Shown here: positions 8,046 to 16,986 of the stretch, piece after piece
Numbering within the stretch: the first letter of the stretch is position 1
Layout of the letters: the number at the start of each line of letters is the position of its first letter
Source of the DNA: HKST-UBA85 sp035654775
Lineage (GTDB): Bacteria; Bacteroidota; Bacteroidia; Flavobacteriales; Flavobacteriaceae
Reading direction: 5' to 3'
Assembly: GCA_035654775.1 (NCBI GenBank)
Contig: DASRWB010000024.1
Span: 1-52,437, forward strand
Length of the DNA: 52,437 bases
Notes under the pieces: model-generated
The model's database searches: none
Seen by the model: only the letters and a program-made list of their open reading frames with translations
What the model was told of the DNA's origin: nothing
Made by a program: the position numbers and the translations under genes

Positions 8046-9989
8046 CTATAAACGTAGATTAAATCCGATGCCAACATTTCTACCTCGTGTAGTGTAGCCG
8101 TATAATTCTTGATAGTTTTCGTTTAAAATATTTGTTACATAAGCGAGCAACATTAGCTTGTTTTTTAGCAGGCTGTGATTAACGTGAAAGTCCCAAAGCT
8201 GATAGCTTTTTAAATTTTGGGATTCATTCCTAAAGGTTTCCTGATTGTAAACCGAATCTGTTCTGTTATCATTAAATTGATAGACTAAACTTAAAAAGGT
8301 TGATTTGTTTAGGTTGTAGTCCAGTCGTGCGTTGGCTTTCATTTCAGGTATGCGCAGATTTAGGTTTTTCTCCACTCGTGTATACGTAGCATTCGCATGA
8401 AAAGCCAAGGTTTTTGTTATATTGTACCTTCCTGTAAATTCTATACCACTTGCCGTAAACTGTTCTGCTACATTATTGTATTGATACGTAAAATTTCCGG
8501 CATCCACAAAATCAATAAAATTTTTCTCTCTTCTGTTAAAATAAATTACACTTAGGTTTGCGGTATTTTTAAAATTGATATCAACACCTGCTTCAACGGT
8601 AGTGTTTTCTTCAGGTTGTAAACTTTCATTTCCATAGGCAGGTTCAAACAGTTGATACAACGACGGTGTAATGTAGGCTGTGCTGTAGCTTGTTAATAGC
8701 TTTACCTGTCCAAAATTGAATTTTTTTGTAAACGAAGGATTTACACTGTACACCAAATGAGAACCATATTCGCTATGTATATTTAACCGCGTTCCGGCAT
8801 TGAGCTGAAGTCCAAATTTTGAAATATATACCAGGTTTATATAAGGGTCTACAATAGTGAATTTAGCATTTTCAGGAGAAATACTTTGTTCAAAAGCCGT
8901 TTCGCCATAAGGAATAGTAAAGCTTTCCATAGTAATATGCTGGGTATTCATTCCTTGAATGGTGTAAAAGGTATGGTTTATTATATACTTATTGTATACA
9001 TCGGCCATAAAACTTTTCCCTGTAAATCTTGCAGGATACATTGATTCTATGGTTCGTTCCACTTTATTGTGTGCGGCATTTAAAATAATACTCCCATTTT
9101 GGTAATTGAATTTTGGAGCTATCCCTACACGGTATTGTTTGCTTGTTGACAGGTTGTTGGCATCTTCCAAAAGAAAAGAATCGTCAAATTCAGCTTTAAA
9201 CTTGTCAAAATTTGCATAGGCGTGTATATTAAATTTATCTGAAAAAGTATACCCTAATTTTACATTTCCGTTTATGGCATTGTAAAAATCACTGTCTGTA
9301 CCCTGATTCACAGCCGATAAGCCATCCGTAAATTGATTCCCGAATCCTGCCAGGTAAGTAAACTTGCCCAGCGTTCCGTTCACTAAAACGTTATTTCTAA
9401 AGTCTTTTAGTGTATAGCGCATGTTTTTTTGAGATTGATTGGTGCCTAAAATACTTTTGAATTGTGCTTGAACTTTCTCTTGGGTTGCTTTTTTCAGTTT
9501 GATATTAATCACCGCAGTGGCTGCACCGGAACCGTAAAGCGTACTTGAAGCTCCTTTCAAAATCTCTATACTTTCTATTTGATTTGGATTCAACAATCGC
9601 AAATCATAATCATTAGCGATTTGCGAAGGATCGGTAACGGCAATACCATCAATAAGTACCAAAACCTGTCGGTTTCGTCCACCGCGAATGTAGTAGGCTA
9701 AATTTTGGCCGGCATTACTTTTTGTACCGTTAATTTCAATACCCGAGGTGGTATTTATAATTTCAGCTACGGTTTTTCCTTGAAAATTTTTTAACTCTTC
9801 TTGTGTAATTTTGGTAATTACCTTTCCTGAATTTTCACGTTTTAGTTTAAATTTTGAATCGGTAATCACTACTTCGTCCAGATGCTGCACTTTGGTAGAA
9901 TCCGACATTGATGATTGTAGAGCTTGTTGTGAGAATGCTAATGTAGTAGTAGCAAAAAGCACACTAAAAACCCATGTGTTTTTGTTCAT
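8046..9989 (-). CDS. btuB: TonB-dependent outer-membrane receptor for cobalamin (BtuB-like)
   Basis: The 647-residue protein has a signal peptide (MNKNTWVFSVLFATTTLAFS), a plug domain at about 35-160 (VVITDSKFKLKRENSGKVIT, IINTTSGIEING, YYIRGGRNRQVLVLIDGIAV, IEILKGASSTLYGSGAATAV) and a beta-barrel ending in an aromatic-poor RNVGIGFNLRL strand. The plug motifs match cobalamin/siderophore receptors. The specific B12 assignment comes from the cobalamin riboswitch directly upstream on the same strand and the divergent BtuFCD-like transporter. There is no N-terminal CarboxypepD_reg extension of the SusC type. Expression should fall when cobalamin is plentiful. Confidence 0.92.
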   Translation of the reverse strand: MNKNTWVFSVLFATTTLAFSQQALQSSMSDSTKVQHLDEVVITDSKFKLKRENSGKVITKITQEELKNFQGKTVAEIINTTSGIEINGTKSNAGQNLAYYIRGGRNRQVLVLIDGIAVTDPSQIANDYDLRLLNPNQIESIEILKGASSTLYGSGAATAVINIKLKKATQEKVQAQFKSILGTNQSQKNMRYTLKDFRNNVLVNGTLGKFTYLAGFGNQFTDGLSAVNQGTDSDFYNAINGNVKLGYTFSDKFNIHAYANFDKFKAEFDDSFLLEDANNLSTSKQYRVGIAPKFNYQNGSIILNAAHNKVERTIESMYPARFTGKSFMADVYNKYIINHTFYTIQGMNTQHITMESFTIPYGETAFEQSISPENAKFTIVDPYINLVYISKFGLQLNAGTRLNIHSEYGSHLVYSVNPSFTKKFNFGQVKLLTSYSTAYITPSLYQLFEPAYGNESLQPEENTTVEAGVDINFKNTANLSVIYFNRREKNFIDFVDAGNFTYQYNNVAEQFTASGIEFTGRYNITKTLAFHANATYTRVEKNLNLRIPEMKANARLDYNLNKSTFLSLVYQFNDNRTDSVYNQETFRNESQNLKSYQLWDFHVNHSLLKNKLMLLAYVTNILNENYQELYGYTTRGRNVGIGFNLRL

Positions 9990-10068
9990 TTTTTTTAATT
10001 AATTGCTCGAGAATAGTATGGTTTTAGCATACGTAAACTTTTATCCCGAAAGTTCGACTTCTGTTTTT

Positions 10069-10238
10069 GAATTTGGCAGGTCTCCTGACTTGCGTTTTTG
10101 TGTTGGTCTTCCCATTTGCCTTAGCAAAAAGTGACTTTTGAAGTATAACACAAAACTTGAATAGCTTACAGTTGCGGGAACAGTTCCGGATTTTCACCGG
10201 ATTCCCTTTTAATCTCTAAAAAATGAGAACCAAAATTC
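10069..10238 (-). promoter_or_regulatory. Cobalamin (B12) riboswitch upstream of the TonB receptor
   Basis: On the minus strand the region carries the conserved cobalamin-riboswitch core: GGGAAUCCGGUGAAAAUCC, then CUGUUCCCGCAACUGUAAGC, and the B12 box AGUCAGGAGACCUGCC at 10075-10090. The ends pair as the P1 stem, GAAUUUUGG (10230-10238) with CCAAAUUC (10069-10076), with one bulged U. About 80 nt separate it from the receptor ATG; I see only short hairpins there (for example GTATG/CATAC at 10016-10032) and no U-tract terminator, so control is probably at translation. This accounts for most of the 329-bp gap 9990-10318; the rest holds divergent promoters. Confidence 0.95.
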
Positions 10239-10242
10239 AGGA

Positions 10243-10250
10243 CAAAAGTA
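10243..10250 (-). promoter_or_regulatory. -7 promoter element for the riboswitch/TonB receptor transcript
   Basis: TACTTTTG on the minus strand matches TAnnTTTG and lies just upstream of the riboswitch 5' end, as expected for its transcription start. No TTG is present at normal spacing. Confidence 0.45.
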
Positions 10251-10291
10251 AACATTTTGCTTGATGCGCTGTATAAAAGTTTAAATAATAT

Positions 10292-10299
10292 TACTTTTG
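10292..10299 (+). promoter_or_regulatory. -7 promoter element for the btuFCD-like operon
   Basis: TACTTTTG matches the Bacteroidetes TAnnTTTG consensus and ends 19 nt before the TTG start of the binding-protein gene, giving a very short leader. The same octamer is used in the opposite direction 42 bp away for the receptor. No riboswitch is present on this strand. Confidence 0.45.
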
Positions 10300-10318
10300 A
10301 AATTGAAAATCGCTTGCT

Positions 10319-11461
10319 TTGAAAAAATACATTACACTCTTTCTTTTTTTTGGGTTTATTTCATGTAAAAATGAAGTGAGTTTAAAATCCTCCGGTCACG
10401 AAACCCTCGAAAAAACGCAATTAAGCTACGCAAAGGGCTTTGCCATTTCCAATTACGAAAACTTCAGTGTATTAACGGTAAAAAGTCCATGGCCAAAATC
10501 TGAAAAATCCTATACTTATGCTTTAGTACAAAAAAAAGAGCTCGCTACTCTTACCCTAAATAAAGACGATTTTGACGGCATAATTACCATACCCATTGAA
10601 AAAATTGTGGTAACTTCCACTACACATATTCCGGCATTGGATTTACTGGGTGTTTCCGAAACACTGGTCGGCTTTCCCGGGACAGACTATATTTCTTCAG
10701 ATCGAGTAAGAAATTTAATTGACAATAAAAAAGTTAAAGAATTAGGTAAAAATGAAAGTATAAATACCGAAGTTTTACTGGAAATAAAGCCCGATGTTGT
10801 GATAGGTTTTGGTATAGATGGAAACAATAAAACCTTCAAAACCATTCAAAAAGCCGGAATAAATGTAATGTACAACGGCGATTGGGTAGAATCATCTCCG
10901 TTGGCTAAAGCCGAGTGGATCAAGTTTTTCGGAGCGTTATACGATAAAGAAACAAAAGCCGATTCTATATTTAATAGCATAGCGAATGAATATCTTAAAG
11001 CAAAAAAACTGGCCGAAAACGTAAAAGAACAACCCACAGTTTTAAGTGGCGCTTTAGAAAAGGATGTGTGGTATTTACCCAGTGGCACCAGTCCGGAAGC
11101 GCAATTGTTAAAAGATGCTAATGTAAACTATTTATGGCAAGATAAAGAAGGACAAGGCAGTCTGGCTTTAAGCTTTGAAGCCGTATTTTCCAAAGCTAAA
11201 ACTGCCGATATCTGGCTAAGTCCATCTTATTACCATTCGTTTGAAGCACTTGCAGATGCCAATAAACATTACACAGAATTCGACGCTTTTAAAAACAAAA
11301 ACGTGTTTTCCTTTGTAAATACCACGGGGAAAACCGGCGGCATAACCTATTTTGAAGAAGGTACGGCAAGACCCGATTTGGTACTAAAAGACTTAATAAA
11401 AATTTGCCATCCTGAAGTATTAAAAAATTACGTTCCACACTTTTTTAAACCTTTGAAATAA
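10319..11461 (+). CDS. btuF: ABC transporter substrate-binding lipoprotein, probable cobalamin-binding (BtuF-like)
   Basis: A 380-residue lipoprotein starting at TTG, with signal peptide MKKYITLFLFFGFISC (lipidated Cys16). The body is a class III periplasmic-binding protein of the iron-siderophore/haem/B12 type: HIPALDLLGVSETLVGFPGT, INTEVLLEIKPDVVIGFG, and WIKFFGALYDKETKADSIFN, followed by LKDANVNYLWQDKEGQGSLA. Position fixes its partners: the permease starts immediately after its stop codon and the ATPase follows, and a cobalamin-riboswitch-controlled TonB receptor is divergent. No in-frame ATG is available near the N-terminus, so TTG is the start. Haem or another chelate is the alternative substrate if the neighbourhood is misleading. 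Confidence 0.85.
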   Translation: MKKYITLFLFFGFISCKNEVSLKSSGHETLEKTQLSYAKGFAISNYENFSVLTVKSPWPKSEKSYTYALVQKKELATLTLNKDDFDGIITIPIEKIVVTSTTHIPALDLLGVSETLVGFPGTDYISSDRVRNLIDNKKVKELGKNESINTEVLLEIKPDVVIGFGIDGNNKTFKTIQKAGINVMYNGDWVESSPLAKAEWIKFFGALYDKETKADSIFNSIANEYLKAKKLAENVKEQPTVLSGALEKDVWYLPSGTSPEAQLLKDANVNYLWQDKEGQGSLALSFEAVFSKAKTADIWLSPSYYHSFEALADANKHYTEFDAFKNKNVFSFVNTTGKTGGITYFEEGTARPDLVLKDLIKICHPEVLKNYVPHFFKPLK

Positions 11462-12490
11462 TTGCCTGAATCAAATACATACAAGACTTCATTTTTGCTT
11501 TTAATTGTTTTGTTAGGTATCTGCTTTTTTGTAAATATCAGTTTTGGTTCAGTTGCCATTCCGGTTAAAGAAATCTGTAAAAGTTTGTTTGGAGAAATTG
11601 ACAATGCATCCTGGCAGTATATCATTAAAAACTATCGTTTACCTAAAGCTTTTACTGCCATTTTGGTAGGTTCAGGATTGGGTATTTCGGGATTGTTGAT
11701 GCAAACCTTGTTTAGAAATCCCTTAGCCGGTCCTTTTGTGCTGGGTATTAGTTCCGGTGCCAGCTTAGGTGTAGCCATTGTTGTTTTAGGCTCAGGCATT
11801 TTTGGCGGTGTTTTTACTTCTTTGTTGCTGTCTAAATGGAGCGTGGTGCTTGCAGCCAGTTTTGGAAGCTTTTTGGTTTTGCTTGCCGTTTTGGCCGTTT
11901 CATCAAGCGTACGAGACACCATGGCAATTTTAATTATTGGTCTTATGTTTGGCAGTATTACCGCCGCGGTAGTTAGCGTACTTTCCTACTTTAGTTCGGC
12001 TGAAAAACTACAACAATATATTTTTTGGGGATTTGGCAGTTTAGGAAATTTGTCATGGTATGAACTTTTTATTTTTGCAAGCATCTATCTACTTGGACTT
12101 TTACTAAGTGTGTTTTCCATAAAAGCTTTAAACACCTTATTATTAGGTGAAAATTATGCCAAAAGTTTGGGGCTGAATATCAAACAAAGTCGCCTACTTA
12201 TTATACTGGCAACCAGCCTTCTGGCAGGTACAATCACAGCTTTTGCGGGACCAATCGCCTTTATAGGACTAGCCATTCCGCATATGGTTAGACAACTTTT
12301 CACCACGTCGAATCACAAAATCTTGCTGCCTGCTGTGTTTTTGTTTGGCGCAATTGTAATGCTTATTTGTGACAGCATTGCCCAATTACCAACCAGTGAG
12401 TATACTTTGCCTATTAATGCCTTAACTTCACTTATTGGCGCGCCTGTTGTAATTTGGCTACTAGTAAGAAAACGAAAAATGATGTTTTAA
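11462..12490 (+). CDS. btuC: ABC transporter permease, FecCD/BtuC family
   Basis: The 342-residue integral membrane protein has about ten hydrophobic helices. Family motifs include NYRLPKAFTAILVGSGLGIS, LFRNPLAGPFVLGISSGASL, and the coupling-helix region GPIAFIGLAIPHMVRQLF that contacts the ATPase. The start is TTG, directly abutting the TAA of the binding-protein gene; no ATG precedes the first membrane helix. It should form the inner-membrane channel with the ATPase encoded 1 nt downstream. Length is typical of BtuC/FecC proteins. Confidence 0.9.
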   Translation: MPESNTYKTSFLLLIVLLGICFFVNISFGSVAIPVKEICKSLFGEIDNASWQYIIKNYRLPKAFTAILVGSGLGISGLLMQTLFRNPLAGPFVLGISSGASLGVAIVVLGSGIFGGVFTSLLLSKWSVVLAASFGSFLVLLAVLAVSSSVRDTMAILIIGLMFGSITAAVVSVLSYFSSAEKLQQYIFWGFGSLGNLSWYELFIFASIYLLGLLLSVFSIKALNTLLLGENYAKSLGLNIKQSRLLIILATSLLAGTITAFAGPIAFIGLAIPHMVRQLFTTSNHKILLPAVFLFGAIVMLICDSIAQLPTSEYTLPINALTSLIGAPVVIWLLVRKRKMMF

Positions 12491-12491
12491 C

Positions 12492-13286
12492 GTGAGTACA
12501 ACCCATTCACATACCGCACTGTATACGAAAAACCTTTCTATAGGCTATGTGTCTAAAAAACAGGAAACGGTTGTTGCATCCAATATCAATATTTCCTTGG
12601 AAAAAGGAAAACTCATCGGTTTAGTGGGAGCTAATGGCATAGGAAAATCTACCCTGCTGCGTACGCTAACCAAAGTCCAAAAACCGTTATCCGGAGAAGT
12701 CTTTCTTCATCAAAAAAACCTGCAAAGCTATCAAAATCTTGAACTGGCTAAAAATATGAGTCTGGTACTTACCGAAAAGATAGTTTCAAAAAATTTAACC
12801 GTTTTTGAACTGGTTTCACTTGGCAGACAACCCTATACAAATTGGGTAGGCAACCTCAACAAAAATGATATAGACATTATACAACAGGCTTTAACAGAAA
12901 CCAACATTACCCATTTAGCTGAAAAAAAATGCTTTGAATTAAGTGATGGACAACTTCAAAAAGTTATGATTGCTCGTGCCCTAGCACAAGACACCTCACT
13001 TATTATACTAGATGAACCTACTACGCACTTGGATATGTATCACAAAGCTTATATTTTAAAACTACTTCAAAAACTGGTGAAAAACACCGGAAAAACCATT
13101 TTGTTTTCTTCTCACGAGATTGATTTAGCTATTCAATTGTGTGATACCTTAATTGTGATGACAAAAAATGGAGTAGTTTCCGATACACCTTGCAATCTCA
13201 TAGCACAAAAAACCTTCGAAACACTTTTCCCTAAAGACTTAATCACATTTAATCCAAAATCAGGAAGTTTTAGAGTTAAAAAATAA
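12492..13286 (+). CDS. btuD: ABC transporter ATP-binding protein, BtuD/FecE type
   Basis: A 264-residue ATPase with Walker A GANGIGKST (46-54), signature LSDGQLQKVMIARALAQD (about 150-167), Walker B LIILDEPTTHLD and the switch His in ILFSSHEIDLAI. The signature has Asp in place of the usual Gly (LSDGQ), which occurs in this subfamily. It starts with GTG, one base after the permease stop. It powers the transporter encoded by the two preceding genes. No ATG lies in frame upstream of the first strand. Confidence 0.92.
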   Translation: MSTTHSHTALYTKNLSIGYVSKKQETVVASNINISLEKGKLIGLVGANGIGKSTLLRTLTKVQKPLSGEVFLHQKNLQSYQNLELAKNMSLVLTEKIVSKNLTVFELVSLGRQPYTNWVGNLNKNDIDIIQQALTETNITHLAEKKCFELSDGQLQKVMIARALAQDTSLIILDEPTTHLDMYHKAYILKLLQKLVKNTGKTILFSSHEIDLAIQLCDTLIVMTKNGVVSDTPCNLIAQKTFETLFPKDLITFNPKSGSFRVKK

Positions 13287-13345
13287 CCTTATCCAAAAAG
13301 TGAATAACTTCAAAGGTTACATTTCCGACTTCGGTTTAAAAAAAT

Positions 13346-13353
13346 TATCTTTG
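13346..13353 (+). promoter_or_regulatory. -7 promoter element for rmuC
   Basis: TATCTTTG matches TAnnTTTG and lies 17 nt before the rmuC ATG. No TTG at 17-23 nt upstream. Confidence 0.45.
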
Positions 13354-13370
13354 ATAAAATTCAAAATTAA

Positions 13371-14693
13371 ATGAACGACAGCTTACTTCTTATTCTTGCC
13401 ATACTAATCTCTGCCGGTATTGGAGCGTACCTAGGTCTTACTATTTCAAAGTTAAAAAACAAAAGTGATAAAAGTGCATTGGAAGAACGGCAGCACCAAC
13501 TGAACAATACCATCAGCGAACTAAAAGAAAACGTTACTAAACTGGAAAACGAACGCGAAACTATCAGAAAAAACAAAGACGACTTAAGTACCGAATTGGT
13601 ACGCCGAAATGCAGAATTTGACAACCTTCAGCAAAAACTACAAGAACAAAAAGAAGAAGTAGAAAAACTCCAGGAAAAATTCACCAAGGAGTTTGAAAAT
13701 TTAGCCAATAAAATTCTGGATGAAAAAAGCGAAAAATTCACCCTTCAGAATAAAGAAAACATCAAACAAATTCTGAATCCGTTACAGGAAAAAATCCAAA
13801 CTTTTGAAAAAAAAGTAGAAGACACACAAAAGGAAAGCATAAGCATGCATTCTGCACTCAAAGAGCAACTACTTGGCCTTAAAGACCTGAACCAGCAAAT
13901 GACAAAAGAAGCCAACAACTTGACTAAAGCCTTAAAAGGCGACAGTAAAATGCAGGGAAATTGGGGCGAATTGGTGTTGGAACGCGTACTGGAAAAATCA
14001 GGACTGGAAAAAGACCGCGAATATTTTGTACAGCAAAGTTTTACCAGAGCCGATGGTTCTCGGGTTATGCCTGATGTGGTTTTACATTTACCTGATAATA
14101 AAAAAATGATTATAGACAGTAAGGTTTCGCTTACAGATTACGAACGTTTTGCCAATGCCGAAGACGATGAGAGATCCGTTTTTTTAAAAGCTCATGTAAA
14201 TTCCATTAAAAAACATGTTGATCAACTTTCTGAAAAAAAATACGAAGACCTCTACGAAATAGAATCTCCTGATTTTGTACTAATGTTTATTCCCGTAGAA
14301 CCTGCCTTTGCCGTAGCTTTAAATGAAGATAACACTTTGTACAACAAAGCTTTTGAAAAAAATATTGTGATTGTAACACCTTCAACTCTTTTGGCTACTT
14401 TGCGCACCATAGACAGCATGTGGACCAACGAAAAACAACAGCAAAATGCCATGGAAATTGCCAGACAAGCCGGAGCACTTTATGATAAATTTGAAGGATT
14501 GATAAGCGATTTAACCGGTATTGGAAAAAAATTGGATGGTGCTAAAAGCGACTACTCTGCCGCCATGAATAAGCTAGTGGAAGGTCGTGGAAACCTCATT
14601 TCAAGTGTACAAAAACTAAAAAAAATGGGCGCCAAAGCCAAAAAAGAGCTTCCTGAAGCCATTTTAAAACGCGCTGAACTGGATAATGAGTAA
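13371..14693 (+). CDS. rmuC: DNA recombination protein RmuC
   Basis: The 440-residue protein opens with a transmembrane helix (LLLILAILISAGIGAYLGLT), continues with a long charged coiled coil (about residues 30-170), and ends with the RmuC nuclease-like domain: GNWGELVLERVLEKSGLEKD, SRVMPDVVLHLPDNKKMIID, SKVSLTDYERF and FVLMFIPVEPAFAVALNEDN. RmuC limits recombination at inverted repeats and has a restriction-endonuclease-like core; the D and SK residues of that core are visible. It overlaps the thioesterase gene by 8 nt, so the two form an operon. Length is normal. Confidence 0.95.
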   Translation: MNDSLLLILAILISAGIGAYLGLTISKLKNKSDKSALEERQHQLNNTISELKENVTKLENERETIRKNKDDLSTELVRRNAEFDNLQQKLQEQKEEVEKLQEKFTKEFENLANKILDEKSEKFTLQNKENIKQILNPLQEKIQTFEKKVEDTQKESISMHSALKEQLLGLKDLNQQMTKEANNLTKALKGDSKMQGNWGELVLERVLEKSGLEKDREYFVQQSFTRADGSRVMPDVVLHLPDNKKMIIDSKVSLTDYERFANAEDDERSVFLKAHVNSIKKHVDQLSEKKYEDLYEIESPDFVLMFIPVEPAFAVALNEDNTLYNKAFEKNIVIVTPSTLLATLRTIDSMWTNEKQQQNAMEIARQAGALYDKFEGLISDLTGIGKKLDGAKSDYSAAMNKLVEGRGNLISSVQKLKKMGAKAKKELPEAILKRAELDNE

Positions 14694-15240
14694 ACACGAA
14701 TTTAAAACCATAAATGCTTCAAAAATAACTATCGCTGAACTGATGCAACCTTCGCATTCAAATTTTAGCGGAAAAATTCACGGAGGTTATATTTTAAATT
14801 TAATGGACCAAATTGCCTTTGCCTGCGCTTCGAAACACTCTGAAACCTACTGTGTAACCGCTTCTGTAGATACTGTAGATTTTTTGAATCCCATTGAAAT
14901 TGGCGAATTGGTTACGATGAAAGCTTCGCTAAATTTTGTAGGCAAAACTTCTATGGTTGTTGGTATTCGAGTAGAATCAGAAAACATAAGAACCGGTAAA
15001 ATCAAACATTGTAATTCTTCATATTTTACCATGGTAGCCAAGGATGATAATGGCAAATCAGTTAGTGTTCCGGGGTTAATTTTACACACTGAAAACGAGA
15101 TTAAGCGTTTTATAAGAGCTATTAAAAGGAAAGAAACTAAAATACACCGCGCCGAAGAGTTTAACGGCTCTTCGTTTTCTCTTGAAAATTACAAAGAATT
15201 CCTAAAAGGATATAATATTAAAATTGAACTCACTCGCTAA
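14686..15240 (+). CDS. Acyl-CoA thioesterase, hotdog fold
   Basis: A 184-residue protein of the YciA/BFIT-type acyl-CoA hydrolase family. The hotdog motif is SNFSGKIHGGYILNLMDQIA followed by FACASKHSETYCVTASVDTV and IEIGELVTMKASLNFVGKTS. It should hydrolyse acyl-CoA thioesters in the cytoplasm. Chain-length preference is not evident. The C-terminal 50 residues (IKRKETKIHRAEEFN to the end) are less typical. It overlaps the rmuC 3' end by 8 nt, which is a positional rather than an obvious functional link. Confidence 0.9.
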   Translation: MSKHEFKTINASKITIAELMQPSHSNFSGKIHGGYILNLMDQIAFACASKHSETYCVTASVDTVDFLNPIEIGELVTMKASLNFVGKTSMVVGIRVESENIRTGKIKHCNSSYFTMVAKDDNGKSVSVPGLILHTENEIKRFIRAIKRKETKIHRAEEFNGSSFSLENYKEFLKGYNIKIELTR

Positions 15241-15318
15241 ACTGTAAACTGCCTTATTTGCTTTTTAATTGAGGGCTTTAAAAACGATTTGATTATTCCA
15301 TAAAAAAGAGATATTAAC

Positions 15319-15366
15319 ATGATTGGAGTAATTACAGGAGATATAATCAATTCCACCCGGTACTAA
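15319..15366 (+). pseudogene. Possible 5' remnant of a SatD-family gene
   Basis: An ATG-initiated reading of 15 codons gives MIGVITGDIINSTRY and then a stop. This resembles the N-terminus of SatD-like proteins in Bacteroidetes, which begin with a M-x-x-VITGDI-x-NS pattern. The remainder of a ~200-residue gene is absent, and the next 110 bp show no coding continuity in any frame. I read it as a deleted gene whose 5' end survives in the 235-bp gap between the thioesterase and DUF5777 genes. The family match is from memory of the motif. Confidence 0.45.
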
Positions 15367-15475
15367 ACTCCTAACTTAGGGTTGTATTCATTGTTACCGG
15401 AAACTGGCAAACAGTTGGGTTTTTAATTACGGTAAAAATAGCTAACGCAACAGGTATTTTGTTTCAACTAATCAT

Positions 15476-16321
15476 TTAAAAACTTCGGGTTAAATTAAAT
15501 CCAAAAAAAATAGTTCCGGTTGACCAATCTCCCGAAGCTTGCCCTAGAAAACCATTAATATTCATAGGCTGAGCATTGGTAAAATGCATTTGAAATACAT
15601 GTCCACCTGTTTCCAAATCAATACCCACAGACAGCGGATTATTATAGGGTGAACCTTCTGCTCTGTTTAAATGAAAAGCATAATCGACATTGACAGACCA
15701 GCGTTTTCCCAGTTTATACCTGCCACCTAAACCCATTGCAAACTGGGCATTGTTTTGAGGTTTATACGCTACATAATTATCATGAAAAAAGGTAGGAGCT
15801 ACTTCCATAGACAAGCTCTCGTTGAACTTTCTGGAAAGCAATATTTGTGTGGCATAACTTAACCGATGTTTAAATTTAAGCTTGGGTAAGTTTACTTTTT
15901 CCATAGCCGTATTAATCATGACGGAATTAAACCCAACGATGGTAAAAGGCATCTTTTCTGATTGCCTTACCAACCTATACTTTACAGAACCTTCATATAT
16001 TTTTTGATAAGAACTTCTGGAAATTCCTATGTTGAAATCCTCAGAGATACCGTAAATAAACTGGATTCGGGTTACCGCATCATCCAGTCCAAAAAATGTA
16101 TCAAAACCATTTTCTACGCTACCAAAGCGATGTGAAACATTAAACAACAACCCTTTTTTGGCAACAAGTTTTGTAGATTCTAAATTTACTATCTTAAGGC
16201 TTTTAAAAACGGCATCTACCCGATTGGGCACAGAATCGGTATCTATTTCATCCAGTAAATCATTTTGAGAAATACTAAACAGTGGAATGAATAAAAATAA
16301 AACAACAAATCTATACATCAT
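15476..16321 (-). CDS. DUF5777 outer-membrane beta-barrel protein
   Basis: From the chosen ATG (MMYRFVVLFLFIPLFSIS, a signal peptide) the protein is 281 residues; an upstream in-frame ATG at 16375 would place 18 extra residues before the signal peptide and overlap the terminator hairpin. The mature protein matches DUF5777: LFNVSHRFGSVENGFDTFFG, LDDAVTRIQFIYGISEDFNI, KHRLSYATQILLSRKFNESL, and a terminal GTIFFGFNLTRSF beta strand, consistent with an outer-membrane barrel. It is the last of three minus-strand genes with a T9SS cupredoxin and an OB-fold protein. Function unknown; in this context it may be the outer-membrane component of a redox or metal-handling module. Confidence 0.85.
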   Translation of the reverse strand: MMYRFVVLFLFIPLFSISQNDLLDEIDTDSVPNRVDAVFKSLKIVNLESTKLVAKKGLLFNVSHRFGSVENGFDTFFGLDDAVTRIQFIYGISEDFNIGISRSSYQKIYEGSVKYRLVRQSEKMPFTIVGFNSVMINTAMEKVNLPKLKFKHRLSYATQILLSRKFNESLSMEVAPTFFHDNYVAYKPQNNAQFAMGLGGRYKLGKRWSVNVDYAFHLNRAEGSPYNNPLSVGIDLETGGHVFQMHFTNAQPMNINGFLGQASGDWSTGTIFFGFNLTRSF

Positions 16322-16332
16322 AACATGAAAAG

Positions 16333-16362
16333 AAAACCCTACTAAAAAAATAGCAGGGTTTT
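16333..16362 (-). terminator. Intrinsic terminator after the cupredoxin gene
   Basis: On the minus strand AAAACCCTGCTA pairs with TAGTAGGGTTTT (one G-U pair) around a 6-nt T-rich loop. It lies 16 nt after the cupredoxin stop and just before the DUF5777 start, so it should reduce read-through between these two genes. Confidence 0.75.
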
Positions 16363-16377
16363 GTTTTGATTCCACTT

Positions 16378-16968
16378 TTATTGCTTTATAAATTTTTTGG
16401 TTTGCACCGTGTTTTCAGACGATAGCTTTATCAGATACACGCCTTTATTCCAATCCGTTACATTAATTACCGGGTTTGAGGTAAACTCATCCAAATTTTT
16501 ATGGACTATTTTTTTGCCCAAAACATCAAAAACCTCCATAGTTAATCCCGAGTATGATGCCGGCAATTCCAATATAAATCTATCAATACCCGGATTGGGA
16601 TAAATAGTAAAACTCAACTTAGAATAGTCATCAGTGCTTAACGTTGAAACCGTGATGGTACCAAACATGGTTCCGGGATGCACATCACACTGGTAATCAT
16701 TTACTCCTTCAACAGTAAATGTTTTAGAATAAGATTGTCCTATTCCTGTTAAAAAACCACTACTGAAGGATTCTGCAGCTCCGGGAAGACTCGTTACCGT
16801 ATGTGGTACTGCATCTGCCCAAGTCCAAGTTACAGTATCTCCAACTTGAATTTCTAAACTGGCAGCCGACCCGTTAACACCCATTTGCCATGTAATAAAG
16901 TGCTCGGTTTGTGCATTGAGTGTCAAAGCCACAAAGGCTGACACAAGTAAAAATAATTTTGCTTTCAT
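16378..16968 (-). CDS. T9SS-secreted cupredoxin (plastocyanin-like) protein
   Basis: The 196-residue protein has a signal peptide (about 1-20), a cupredoxin domain (about 22-107) and a type A T9SS sorting domain (about 117-196). Likely type-1 copper ligands are visible: His56 in VPHTVTS, then Cys94, His97 and Met101 in DYQCDVHPGTMFG. The tail has the usual FTIYPNPG opening, MEVFDVLGKKI and the KGVYLIKLSSE/KKFIKQ end. It should be exported across the outer membrane and held at the surface as a copper electron carrier. Encoded with an OB-fold protein upstream and a DUF5777 barrel downstream, and divergent from a cytochrome c-like lipoprotein. Confidence 0.92.
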   Translation of the reverse strand: MKAKLFLLVSAFVALTLNAQTEHFITWQMGVNGSAASLEIQVGDTVTWTWADAVPHTVTSLPGAAESFSSGFLTGIGQSYSKTFTVEGVNDYQCDVHPGTMFGTITVSTLSTDDYSKLSFTIYPNPGIDRFILELPASYSGLTMEVFDVLGKKIVHKNLDEFTSNPVINVTDWNKGVYLIKLSSENTVQTKKFIKQ

Positions 16969-16986
16969 AACATTTTTTATTTGATT

